Positions 1 through 13,300 of a DNA stretch of 64,000 nucleotides are shown here, one piece after another. The notes beneath the pieces are model-generated. The model was not told where the DNA came from. It ran no database searches and saw nothing but the letters and a program-made list of their open reading frames with translations. The stretch is from Gymnogyps californianus (Eukaryota; Chordata; Aves; Accipitriformes; Cathartidae): contig NC_059476.1 in the NCBI RefSeq assembly GCF_018139145.2, forward strand, positions 3,967,501 to 4,031,500, in the 5' to 3' direction. Each line of letters opens with the position of its first letter. Position 1 is the stretch's first letter. The position numbers and the translations under genes are program-made.

Positions 1-1160
1 TTTCAATCTGAAAAACTATTAACACGACTTCCAACAATAAAAGAATTCTCTAGAACTACCTATAGAACTAATGCCACATTTTCATAAATTAATTTTATAT
101 AACATTAGAAACAGCAATAGTATGCTGCTGTAGCTTCTGCAATCAAACACATTTGCTGCTGAGGGAATAAAAGGTATCTTCTGCATCCCAAAAGCAACAC
201 CACACACATTCAAATCTAACCAACAGAAGCAATAGTGGTGTAAGGAATTACACTGCCACACCTAATCCCAACAACACTTCAAGGTCAACACAAGAAGGAG
301 AAGCCACATTTGTTCTGAATCCCAGCAACAAGACAGAAGATTATTTTTTCACTGCACTCCATTAGGCATTAGAAAATTCTTTAACGCCAGTATCTTCCCC
401 ATACCCATCCCTCTCCATTTACAGCATTACTGATGTGCCTACATTTATTCTGAAGTATTTTGCTTGCTAAACTATGCTGTCGCTGATATATTTTATCATC
501 AAGATATATCAAAAGACCAGCAGTACACAGTAGTTTCTCCCCCACTAACTTTCAAGTGCTGTCACAGATGAAGACCAATGTCAGTTAAGATGAAGGACAC
601 CATATATATGTACCTCATTACCTGAGCAAACAGCTGGATTAAAAAAAAAAGACAATGAGAAGTACGCCAGCAAAATTATGGCAGTACATGTTAAACTGCT
701 TTGTGTGTGAATTTATACCTATGAAGGACATAGGATTTATATCCTCTAAAGGATAAGTTAGATATCACAGAGCATGATAAAGCATCAGTGATTCATAACC
801 GTACCGTGCATTTCGGACGATGATTACAAACTGTTATTTTCCTATCTGAATACAACCATTCCAGTCTGACTTTTTTGTCCTCTCTCAGTCCTGGACTGCT
901 ATCAGGAAAGAGGAGAGAAAAAAGCTGCCTAGACACACTCAGTAAAGATGTTTCTTGGCCGTTCCCCCAATTACACACAAAACCGCAGAAAACGTGCAAA
1001 ATTTAGACGATGAAGGCGTATCTTGGCCCTTCTCCACACAGAAGAGCCACCTCCATAAAAGAATAAATATCACACTTTCTTGCATGCTTAAGCGTACACA
1101 CTTTGTATGCACTTATGGATGAGAATCACATCTACATATGCGTATCAAGGTTCAACTTAC
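1..1160 (-). other. EDRF1 intron 24, partial
   Basis: Lies downstream of the last visible EDRF1 donor. I looked on the minus strand for the conserved C-terminal exon and for a stop and poly(A) site and saw none. The open frame at 793–999 has no family resemblance. Confidence 0.7.
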
Positions 1161-1324
1161 CCAATTTTTTTTTTGGTTGAAGTTAACAATTTAATGGATT
1201 GGAGGAGAAGGAATGACATTCTGGACTCAAAAATACTAAGCAGTTTCAACACTTCTTCTCTGTTAAGGCCAGTAGAGGAATCATTAGGTGACATATTCTC
1301 AGCAGTACTTTTATCCTGGCTTAT
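1161..1324 (-). CDS. EDRF1: EDRF1 coding exon 24 (last one in the window)
   Basis: Residues 1119–1173 (ISQDKSTAENMSPNDSSTGL, then NREEVLKLLSIFESRMSFLL). It ends with an A10 run coding lysines just before a GTAAGT donor in phase 2. The final coding exon, which in the family carries a segment like TNKHIYSQLLRATANKTATL, was not found in 1–1160. Confidence 0.94.
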
Positions 1325-4300
1325 CTACAAGAAGAGAAAACCAAAAACCATTTCACTCAACTCCACCATTAAAACGCACTTCAATTAAGTCAGACAACCA
1401 CACCTGCAGGTTAGCTTACTCTTTACAGGAGCGGCACCAGCATCACAACTGCTATGACACCCCGTTTACGAGGCTTCAGTAGTTAGCTCATATCCACGCT
1501 GTACACAAGTTACGCCGACTGCCTGTGTTGTACATATGTATTGGAGTATTTAGTTATAACAATATCAGGAAAACGTGGACTTGACTACTCAATCTGTTGC
1601 TCAATTGCCAGCCAGGGATGAACACTCGTCAGCATATATTGCAAGTAATTAATTATTTAGGCATCAAGAACCTATTAACACTAGCTACAGATAAGCTTCT
1701 ACATTTTAATATTTCAATATTAAATATACTAGAGAGAAATCCCATTTATACTGTACATACATTCTTAAGTTCTTTAAGACGACTTTTAAGGGATAATACA
1801 GAGTTGCACAGAACCCCATTCACTCAGACAGACAGTCAGTATACATCCATACAAAAACATGTTTCAATCCATCTCCGGATGAAAGGTTTGTTCTACAGTA
1901 ATTTTTTTTAATCCACTTCCACTTAAAGGCTACAAGAGAACTGCAATAGGTTCAAACCCTGTCCACACTGTTTAAGCACCTAGCTCTACTGAAAAGTAAC
2001 CAAGCACACTCTTAATTGCCAAATGACTAGTTTTATGTGAACCCAAGAGAGACAAGGGAGCAGATAATCAGACCGCTTGACTTTGGCTTACCTGTTCACT
2101 TTCTGCCACAAGCTCCTTTCTGATGAGCTGGAACGCACTCTTGGTTTTCACCATTATATCTAGGGCCCCAAACAAAGTCTTTAATTTCCCAGCACTGCTG
2201 TTCTGACCTTAAAAAAAAAAAAAAGTAAGTAAAAATGAAGGACGCAAATGGCTTATGTTCTGGATTGCACTTTTTCTTCCATCCAAAGATTTCAAGACAA
2301 GAAAAGCATGTACTGCCCTCATCAACTGAAAACCAGTAAGATAAAAATGTCTCTTCTCTCAAAGAAAATTCTATTCCGAGAAGCAGATTACTCCTGCTCT
2401 CATATACAAAGTTACCTAAAAATGAAATTAAATAGGTAATGGTAGTTTGGAAAGCTGTTGTGGTAAGACAGAGCTAGACTTACTTGCCATCTGGAATTCT
2501 GCAAATGCCACTCTTTCCAGCTGCACACGAAGGAACTCGCAGGGTGCATCCTTCAAGAGTTGGAAGAGTCGTACTGCTTTACTATAATGAAGATCAGCAA
2601 GAACTCGGTGTTGTTTCCTCAAATGTTCATCACCAACCTGCGCTCAAAGTAGGGTACATAGTAAATCCCAGACAATTTGTATGTTCATAAAGTAACCATT
2701 AGAAAAAAAAACTGCATATGTTGGTACACGAGCTACCAACAATCATTCCCCAGCTCATTTCATAATGGTTCATCTAAATGTCTGCGCATTTCTAGAATAT
2801 ATCACCAGCCTGCCATCTTTGAAGCTATTGTAATTTCATAGCTAATGCTAACAAATTCACACCAAGTAGAATTAAGTTAACCATAAGGAATAATATTTTC
2901 GACAAAAAAAAAAAAACAAAAAAAAACCAATCAGAAAACGACATGGAAGTCTACATTAAGGCTTTAGTAAATCATATGCTAATGTTCTAGCAGAAGGCTG
3001 TCTGCTTAAGTATCAGAAGAGTGGCTTGGACGCAAAACCAAACCAAAGAAAATATTTACCATCAATGTCTTCTGTTATAAGAGCATGGAACTACTTAGAA
3101 TAGACAGACCCATTATAAAGGACAGACTGCTCTTAAAAGTAACATTATATTTCACAATGATTTGCAAATAAACCACCTCACATTTCTTTGGTTAAATCAT
3201 TTAAATAAATATATCCCAACTCCAGGTAGAAGGATAAATATCAATCTCCACACACATTGGACTTGTTAAGTATGGAACCTATACAGAAAAACAGAACAGT
3301 TCCTACTAATACCTGGTTTCTCAGGCAACTGTGGTACATTGAAGCAAGCCTGTGGTGGATGGTTGCAGCCCGGTATTGGCAGAGAGGCTGTCGTGCAGAC
3401 ACTGTATCAACATCACAATATTTCAAGGACTTCATCATGGCTTCACTAACTTCCTTCTCTATCTACAAGATACAACAAAGATGTAGTGTGATTACTTTGA
3501 AACTAGAACACCACTATGTACAAGTGTACGGGTTAAATCTCTGTTTGTGGCACTATCTTTTCATTAAGCAAAACCTTAAAAATGCAAGCGACTAAACATT
3601 TTATGGTTTGCAAGAACTACTTCACAAAAGTTCTTCAGTCTAATAAAGGTTTACAAGTTATTCCAATATCAATTTTGCTCACTGCTTAGTTTTTCAGGAA
3701 GATAATAGCTTATTGTACCAGATGTTGTCACAAATGCTCTTTTGTTACCTGTTCCTGAGCCTTTCGAGACAGTGGAGCATAATCCTGCTGTAGAGTTGCC
3801 ATAGTGAAATATGTAGTAGACAGCTCCCAGTTGACAGAATCCCAAACAGCTGGATGCACATCTCTCTTACCTAGTGATCTTAATGCCTTCAGATAGTAGT
3901 CAATAGCCTACAGATTATAAAATAATACACGTACATAGTTACTGCTTTACTCATTCTCAAGGAAGCATTCAGAAATAATCTGTCTGAGCCTTCTTCAATA
4001 TTTTCCGTACACCCATTTTGGTCATAACTTTAATCCTGACCATGAATTTCTGTCTCCTTTGTGTGTGGTATTGCAGTCTGTTAAACATCAGGATCTGAAC
4101 GTCTCAGCACTTCATATATCAGAGCAACGGAATCAAACCTCAACAACAATACTGAAGCCTATACAGTGAGGATTAGGATAATGTGAAAGCAGGAGAGGTA
4201 TCCCAAGTTACTACATCAAGACTTACAGATATTTACAAGTATTCTACAGTAAAAGGCATATGAGGGTATGGGTCATTCTAAAAATAGTATGATGTTACCT

Positions 4301-7300
4301 TATTATAGTAAAGGGCCTCTTCTGGGGAAAACTCCCTTTTGAAGTCACCTTCAGTTGCACAGTGCGCTTGAGCACAAATTCGCATCAGTCGTCCCGTGTT
4401 GCACAGCAGAAGAGCAGCATTGGTTGCATCGTCAATTGACTCAAAATTCTGAATTCCTTCTTCAAAGCAAGAGAAGCTTTTCTTCCAGAGTTGCTGCTCT
4501 GTTGTCGATACATTTTTACTCACTAGGGTTAAGACACAAGGCTTACCATCTCATTCAAATTCTTGAAAGATACTGAACAAACATTTCCATTATGTTCTCA
4601 ACCTTTTAGAATTTAAGGGCAGTAAATGATTCTGAAGAGCCATTTCATGGAAAATACTCTTAAGAAAGCCTTAAACGTATGAAAAATCTTAATACCTAAA
4701 GTGCACTATTACACACACTATACTTTCAAAAGAATTGTGATAACAAGACACACAAAAAACAGGGGAAATTAACAGGATAAAACACAGATTGTTTTTTTTT
4801 CCCTCACAGTAATATTCAGGGTATTGCAGTTACTTCTATAAACTTACAGTATGAAACAACTAAAAAGTTACTTTTACAGACAAGTGAAATTCAGTATTTG
4901 AGCTTTGACTTCAGCTAAACAGCAGTTCTGCAAAAACACAGAGATTATGAAAAATCACAAAATTAAAAGTCCAACCCAAAATCCTTCAAATATTAATTGG
5001 ACAAAGGTCACAGAAAACAGCCGGTATTTGGGAGACTGGAGCTGTTCACAATGAACCACCAGCATCTAATTTGTTCTAGTTTATATAACTCTCACTTGTA
5101 GACAAGACATAATTGGTTTTGCTTTCAAAAAACAAAAACCCACCAAACACCTTACCCTACAATGAAGCTTAGGCAACCTCCGTTTCATCAAAAAAACCCA
5201 AAACAAAACAAAAAAACCCAAAAACCACCACCAAAAAAACCCCCAAACACACCAAACAACCCCCTCCCCAAAACCCCAACAACAACAACAAAAAAACAAA
5301 CCAAAAAAACCAAAAGCAAAGCCTCCAAGGATTTACTTACCAAAAATTTCATAGACTGACTTCACTGAAACTATTCTTATGTTTAAATTAAGCTTACGCT
5401 TGTTCATGCTGGGCTAAACAAAACACACCAAGAATGCAACATGCCCTCCCTTTTATAACAGAGTTGGTTTAAAGTTTCCATCGTGTTTTTTGAGGGCATT
5501 CCACACACTTTAAAATAATTTCTCCAAAGCTATAAATTCCATTATTCAGTTTAGGCTCAATTAAGTACAATGTACAAGCCACAGTAATCTATTGTAGACA
5601 AATATTTACAATGGACATTAAAGTTATATAACATCAATTACAGAAAAGTATTTACTACCAAGTTCTTTAAATGTCATCTTTATAATCAGAAATGCTCAAG
5701 ATTTCTTGCACTATCAGTGAACACGATCACTGTTGTAGCTCCGTGAAACAGTAAGAAGTGGAAAAAAGAATACTTGCCCACTCTCTCAGTCTGCACTGCA
5801 GCAGCCTGGTTCATGTAAAACACTCCAATCTCGTTCCTGATATTACCCATCCTCTTTAGTACCTGTATATGCTGCTCTGGATTTTGGTTTTTTAAATTAC
5901 TGAAAAGTAAAATTTCATAAGCTGCTTCATAACATTTACAGCTGATGGAAAGCTGGCATTCCAAGTCTGTAGACAAGTCCGTAGCCCAGGCAAACACTAG
6001 AAAACAAAATGCAAAGCCTGCCTGTCAAACAGTATTTCCAAACAAACTTAAATCTATGATAGTCTAGAGGAAAATGCCCAAAAAGATGACCAAGTATAAG
6101 ACCCATGTCAGAACAATCCCACAATTTCTACAGATAAGTAAAATTTACCCATTACTTAAACAATTACTGTCTTTAGTTATTTTACAGCTTCAGGCATGTC
6201 ATACAATATCTTGACAACCTCCTTACATACAACAGGCACGATAAGCTTTCTCTGAAGAAAACAGAACTGAAGCGTAATAAACCCTCCTCCAAAATGATAC
6301 TAGTGCATGGTTTTGAGGAAGCACAATGAAATTACGTCTGTCATATAACTGAATTATGGCAGTTCTCTTGTATCAGTATCATACCTTGGCACCTGGATTC
6401 TCTATGAAGACTGTGTAATATTTCCTGATCTTCTTTTGTCTGGTAATTATATTCTTCAAGATATGCTGCTCTGTTGTTTGCATTTTGAGCAAGCATTAGT
6501 TGGATATCTCCACAAAGGGTTAAACACTGACAAAGAAATACTAATACTTCAGGAAGCATGTTGGCGCAGAGACAACAGTAGGTATCTATTAGAAAAAAAA
6601 TCCCATGGATGAGGGAGGGGGAAAGAAAAGAATTAAACGTCAAAAAGTTTGACACTGACAATATAATTGGTTTTTATGTTACCTGTCGCACTTATTCTCT
6701 GTAGGCAGACAACACATGTTCTTCTAAGAACTAACCTATTTTAAAGTCAGCAGTGCTACGCAGCCGACAGTTTCAAAAGAGCAACTATGTTGTCCAAGAT
6801 GGGCAGTGAATCTGGTAATTACCAATGCTAATCTCAGATTTGACTAAAGGAAAAGGGACCTTCTACAGATTAACTCAAATGACATAACAGCCTGAAGAAT
6901 TAAACTCCACAAGGTACAATTTAAACTCAATTCTCAAGTCTTTAAAAGACTGAAAGCTGACGAATGCTTCGAGCTATTGAAAAGCATATGGATGCTTTGC
7001 GTTAAGATCAAGTGTTCTTGCTTTATAAGCCTCCTCCCACCCCAAGCCCTACAAATATGGAAGCAAAACAGCAGAATTACAGTACTAAGCTAACGGCATT
7101 TTCTGATTAGTTATTCTCATTATGGTAGTAATATTCTAAACAGCCTGATTTTACTTCCTTCCTTTTCCTCGGTAATACTTTAAGATGTAGTTCATTTTAG
7201 AGGAGTATCCAACTGAGCTGATGAACAAGTTTGGTATTTCTGAGAGTCAGGAATATATTTAAATGACACGGGAACCACCAGGCATTTCCAGGGAAAAGAC

Positions 7301-10300
7301 ATCTGCTTGCAGCAATAGCACTTAGACCACAGAATACTATCTTGGTCTTGGCACCAGGACCAACTCTCCCAACTTCAAGTGCTCTGAAGCTCCAAATCTG
7401 CACTCTAAGTTTCCCAATCTGTCAAAATGGGAGCACCCTTCTACCAAACAGAGACAGGAGTTATTCTTACTACACACTTCCCTCCTGAATAATGAGCTAG
7501 ACACTTAGTTTAACTAAACACACGGTTGTCAGACTTGTCACTGCATGCCACTAGGACAAATCACGCACAAGAGAAGTATTTGATATCGTGAAAGGTATAT
7601 ACAGGCAACGGTACAGATGACAAATACATTCTAGCAACTTACCATGGCACTGTAAAGCCAGCTTGATGTATCGTAGTGCTCTCCCATATTTCTGTAGAAT
7701 CATAGCAGCATCAGATAGGACATAATAAGCCTTTGATGATTTCAGAATGAGCTGGAGCTTCATTTTATATTGCCACGATCCAGGAATCATTCCTGACTGA
7801 CTGGAATGCTTACCCTTCTGAAATGAGCCCACTGTAACACGAACAGAACCTCATCAGTAAATCTCATCTCCATAACATATGCCAGAGGTTGGACACAACT
7901 TCATCAGCATACAGACAGAATGTAAATTGCCTTATTACAGCTCTGCACAAGTAGAGTTATGCCAACTTGTCTGCCACTACATTTTTCATCTGCAAAATGG
8001 ACCCAATACTTGGAACTTTTCCATCTATTGCACCTGACAGCGGGATGCTCGCATACAGTGAGCACAGTGACAATGCAGCTAACCTCTCATACTTTAAACA
8101 GCTTTTGAAATACGGGGGCAGTGGCCGAGACTATTCTGTTAGGTAGCAGTAGAAAAGAACAAGAAAGCCACAGGCATAATTTGTCATGTTCTCCACCAAA
8201 TCCTTACAATATATGCTCTGCTTCTGTATGAACAGTCTCAAAGCGAGAAAGCCTCCATTTGTGGGTTTAGCCTCCAGCACAGAAGGAACTGGATAACCTG
8301 GTCCTTCCCGCAAGGAAAACCAGTGTCTCTCTCACACTCGTTTCAAGACATCCTCAGCGTAAGATTATGAAGGTTCCTTTTTCGATGCTGCACTGGTTAT
8401 GGAACCAGAAAGAACAGGCCACTGACTTTAGGCATACCAAAGGACAGAATTTTGTCCTGATAATATCTGCACACAGAAATGAGTCTCTTGCTTACAGTTG
8501 GACCTACAAGGCCTAACTTGCAAGCCCAGTATCTTTAGTAAGTTCTAGAAGAACTACATGTTTATGTTAGGACAAAGACAAATCTAATACAGTAACACCT
8601 CATGCAGTTAAAGACACAGAATGCACATATACTGTATCTACATACTATTCAGAAGTAGCTCTTCAAGAATTAAGAGCACTTATCCTTTCTATATGTATGT
8701 AAACATACACATGTAGCAGAGAAACTACATAACTTGCATCACAGAAAACAAACAAACCCACATACTGGAGAAGCGAAAGTTTCTCCCTTATGTTTGAACT
8801 ATTTTTCTCTAGGTTGAATTCAGTCCTGATGACCTAAACAAGTAGCACCATTGCTACTTCAGGGAAGAACTCCAGCACAGCTCCAGAAATCAACTAAAAT
8901 ATTTTTTTCTGATCTGTGCAATATTTATCTCCCACATCCCCCAGGAAACACTTGTTTCTAAACAGAAAAAGTTAACATGCGGACATCCTCCTTGCCAGCT
9001 GGCAAGCAGCTGCAATGTGTCATCAGTTCCAACTTGTGAAGACAGTAGACAAGAGCCTGGCTGCAGGAGAGCTGAAATAAGCACACTGTTCTTGCTGAGC
9101 TGATGGAGGTAAAATTTCTCAGTAGATCTTGGTAAAAATTAGTCTCACAGTCCACATTAACAGTACTGTGCAGAATTTATGCAAGCTCAACACAATGTAA
9201 CTTTCTGATGGGGGTGTTAAATTCTGTGGTCATGTATCTGATAAACACTAAGAAAGTATGGGTACGTCTCCACGTCATTGACATTCAAGAGACAATCATA
9301 AAACTGGAAAAGAAACATGAGAACACTTAAATGAATAACTCAAAATTGAACTTGCTTATTATTTAGAGATTTTCAAAGGGGGAAAGGAGGAAAAAGGAAA
9401 GAATAAAGAATTGTAAAAATGTGCAAGACTGAAATTTCTTTCTGGGTTATGCTTATAGGGCTTCTTGCCCTGTAGAAAACTCTACTACTTTCAGAAGAAG
9501 AGTCTGTCCTGTACCCTTTTACGGCACCTCAGAGAAAAATAAAATAGACAGACTATAGTCTGAAACTTCTGGACTTCGAGTATTTAGGCAAACAAAACAT
9601 CTTTTATTTGCTGCTTCCTTCCACAATTGTAGAGGTACAAGAAAGAAAGCAAAATCCTAGTTAACATTTTATATGCAATTCAGCAGCAAGCATGACGTAG
9701 GAGAAAAACCTGCCAGAAGTAGGAGTTCTTCCACAAAACTTCCAAGTCACAAAAAAAGAATAAAGACTATTTTAAACATAACCCACAAATCAAACCCCAA
9801 AATACTAAGCCTTATGGAAGTCATCTGCAAGCCACATCTAAATAGGGTCCAGTAAAATTATGTGTTTACTAATAAAAGATGCTTTGATATGCAAAATATC
9901 CCAAGTAAGCTATTCTTTTCCTATTTAAAAAGGAACAGACTGTTCTCCAGTTTTCGGTATACTACTTTTGCTTATGCAACAGTGTAATTAGTGACTTATA
10001 CGTACACTGTTTTGACAATCAAATTTTGTGTTGGCACTGGAAAGGTCTTATTTGCACAACAATACAACTTACTTTTGTCTAAAAATAACGCCATCTGCTT
10101 TTCCAGACACTCGGGACCACCACTGGTGGATTCATCTTCGTATTTCAATGGGATCGGTGTGCTGGGGTCAGCTGCAGGAAGGTCACCCTCTTTTTTAACA
10201 CTGCTGTCAACAGACTTCAAGCCCTGCAAGAAGAAGAAATAATTTAATTCACCTTGAAAGCAATATTTAGCAAATACAGAATACATCAAGAATTGGGTAC

Positions 10301-13300
10301 TAGGTGAAACATCATTAGAAAGTTGATGGTAAACTTACCTCCAGGACATAGCTGAGCACTAGCCTGCAGCGCTCCTCAGTGCCATGGCAGACAGGGAATG
10401 CACAGCTAGGCTTCATTGAGGGGGGCAGCAGGGAAGGAATAAGAGGAGAATAAGCGTTCAACATACGAAACGTCAAAATTACTGGCTAGAAGATGCAAGT
10501 GAGAGATAGCATTAAGAAAACCTGTTAATGGAACATCTGAACTCTACACTAGAAAGCGTCACAGTATTTCTTTCCTTTATCTCAGTGAGCAATTCCTATA
10601 CCTGGTCACCTACGCTTGGTCCCTCCTGGTAATCCCAAAGACAATGCAAAGAGGAGAAGAGATGAGATGACTCTATTCCGTAACGGTAATTACAAAAGCA
10701 TCCGCAGATGGTCTGCAATGCAGACCCGGGAAGATAAGCAGATTCAATACTACACAGAAATCATTTCCTCAGCCTATACATCAAAGTTGCACTTTCATCA
10801 CCTTTGAACAACTCAACGCCTTGGGGTTTTGGGGGGGGTGGGGGGTAGTGTGTTTTTGTTTTCTTCCGGGGTAGAGTAGAAGGGGGAGAAGAAAGGGGAA
10901 ATTGCACCGGTGCGAGTGGTGTTGTATTTTCAGCTGATGGACCTTGAAGTGTTAGAAATTAAGATAGCAATAAGAGTTACAAGTTTTTTTAGGAAATCTT
11001 GTTCTTTGCTACTCAGCACAGATGTTAGGAAAAAAGGTTTAGCTTTTGAACAATGAGAGTCATCTCACAATCATATCCCTATATAGCGATAAGGCAAGCA
11101 AAACATCAGAAGAAAAGTAAAATGCTATAAACAGTTGCTTCACTGATCTTCCCAGTTTCTCATATTCCTCTATTTTGTTTCAATAATAATGCACAGCAAG
11201 TGTGATGAAGGTAGCAGTATTACACTTCCACTGATTTGTTTATGAGGAACATGTATGTCAATGAAGTTGCAGGAATACTATGGTTATGCACCCAGATGTC
11301 CCCTTGGACACAACATATACATACGTGCAGAGTAAAGCTTCATCTCTTTTTTTTAAATTAACTATAACCAAAATTTCAAAGAAATCAAATTGCTGTATTC
11401 TGACCAGTTACCTTGGAAAGACAAATCAAAGAGGGAAATCAAAGACTAACTCTGTGGACATGAAGTAGCTGATGCTCCCAGAAAAAAACCAAATGTTAAT
11501 ATTGCTCCAGAAAAAAATACTAAGATAACCTAGGCATCCACACAAACTTGTGGTTATCTACAGCTCTTACACATGGCTACAGTTGGCAGTATTTTCCCTG
11601 CTGCCATGACAGGAATAATTTTTCTGTAGCCAGCCATGCAAAATCATGCCATAAAGGACATGTGCAAGATGGCAGGGGAAAGTCTACATTAAACCTGCTA
11701 TACTGTAAAATTCAAAGACCTCAAATTTTATGAGCGGCTCGTGAAAAGTTTCTTTCCCCACTGCCTCATGCTTCAGTTAACCTGAAGACAAAAACTAACA
11801 GGTAACTGAATTTCAGTAACAAACCTCGCTACATGAACTGAATCTTTCAATAAAACCCTTAAAAAAATCCACAACTTCACTTACACGTATTCGATGAACA
11901 GACTTGTATTTTTCTGGTACTGATAACTCTCCAACAGACTTGATTATAGCCACTGCTTTATTGTCATCTGGTGGATCAGAACTGTTACTGTAAGATCCGT
12001 TTTCATCACTGTCTGGCATTTCTTCCTCTTCCTCGCTATAACTTTCATCAGAATTTCCATTTATAGGGAAGTCTGTACTGTCTTCTTTTTTAGGTTCATC
12101 CAACTGAAAAAGCTCTGATAACATGTAGTTTGCTGAAGCAATAATCTTTTTAAATAAGAGAAAAAAATTAGTCATTTATTTTTACGTTAAATTTTTCTTT
12201 TGAGAGGCAACATCAATATAATTTGTCTTAGAATAAGGAGTAAACAGTACATGCAAGTAGGTATTTGATAAGCTGTAAATACAGCCTGTATGCCCGTATG
12301 TTTGAGCACTGAATTTTTAAACAATATTTAAGAAACAAATCACTGCAGACAGTATGTTGTCAACTATCCGTATATGTGCATGCAGCCCCTGCAATGAAGC
12401 TTGCCCACACTTTGTTTCACGCCCCTGTTTTGCAAGTGAGGGCGTAAACGTAAAATTGGGAATACAGACCACCTTGTCTCAAGACAGCTTGTTTTTTTCC
12501 TTTAAAAGAAAAATAAATAAATAAGGGCAGCTCTTGATCACCCTATTTACTCCTTTCAAGCACCACCCTAAAAAACTCCTTGTTTACTCGCATCTTTTGA
12601 GTTTTACAGATTCTCTCAAATGGCAGCTATGCTGCCTTCCAGAGATGCTTTTACCTTCTCCACTTTTGTTCTAATTCAGGCAAGAAAGGTAAAGTCTGCC
12701 ATAAGAAAAAAACCAGAAGCTATCTTCTTAGTTGACTCTAAGGAGATATTTACCCTTTCTCTTCTCTGGACTGCTGTCATGTGGAGAAAAATGAGGAAGT
12801 AATGACAGCTATGTTCTGGTAGGGCTAAGCATTCAGGGGTCTGCATTTCATTCCTTCCTGCTTCTTCAGTTTATTCCTCTATGTACTTTAATAGTATACA
12901 CTGCCAGAGTTTCAATATACGTTGATGAATGAGAAGATATTACATACAAGCATTTAAAAGCTATCCTGTAGCAGCAGCAACATCCACAGTACTAAAAATT
13001 TAGAGCATCAATTTCAACTTCTCAAAAACAAAAAAACCCACCTAAACAACAAATAAGAGATTCAAATTGAAACTCAAGAAGTCAAACAGGACACAAGGGC
13101 ACAAACAGCATACACTTGTAGACGTAATTGTAGCTTGCTTTTTATAGCAAGAAAGGAAATAAAACTATAAAATAAGTCAGGAGAAATACAACACACACTG
13201 GTGATAGCCTAAAACAAGCAGCATTCCCCCCTGCTTCAGTTTGGTTTTATACAGAAATAAAAAGCCTCGAGGCAAGATGTACCAAAGTTCAACCTCATTT

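Noticed and set aside
1..1160. Last EDRF1 coding exon
   Set aside because: I searched the minus strand for the conserved C-terminal segment and an in-phase acceptor and found neither, so it must lie outside the window.
5081..5359. Open frames across the A/C-rich tract
   Set aside because: Translations are low-complexity (Trp/Phe/Gly on one strand, Lys/Pro/Thr on the other) and come from the simple repeat.
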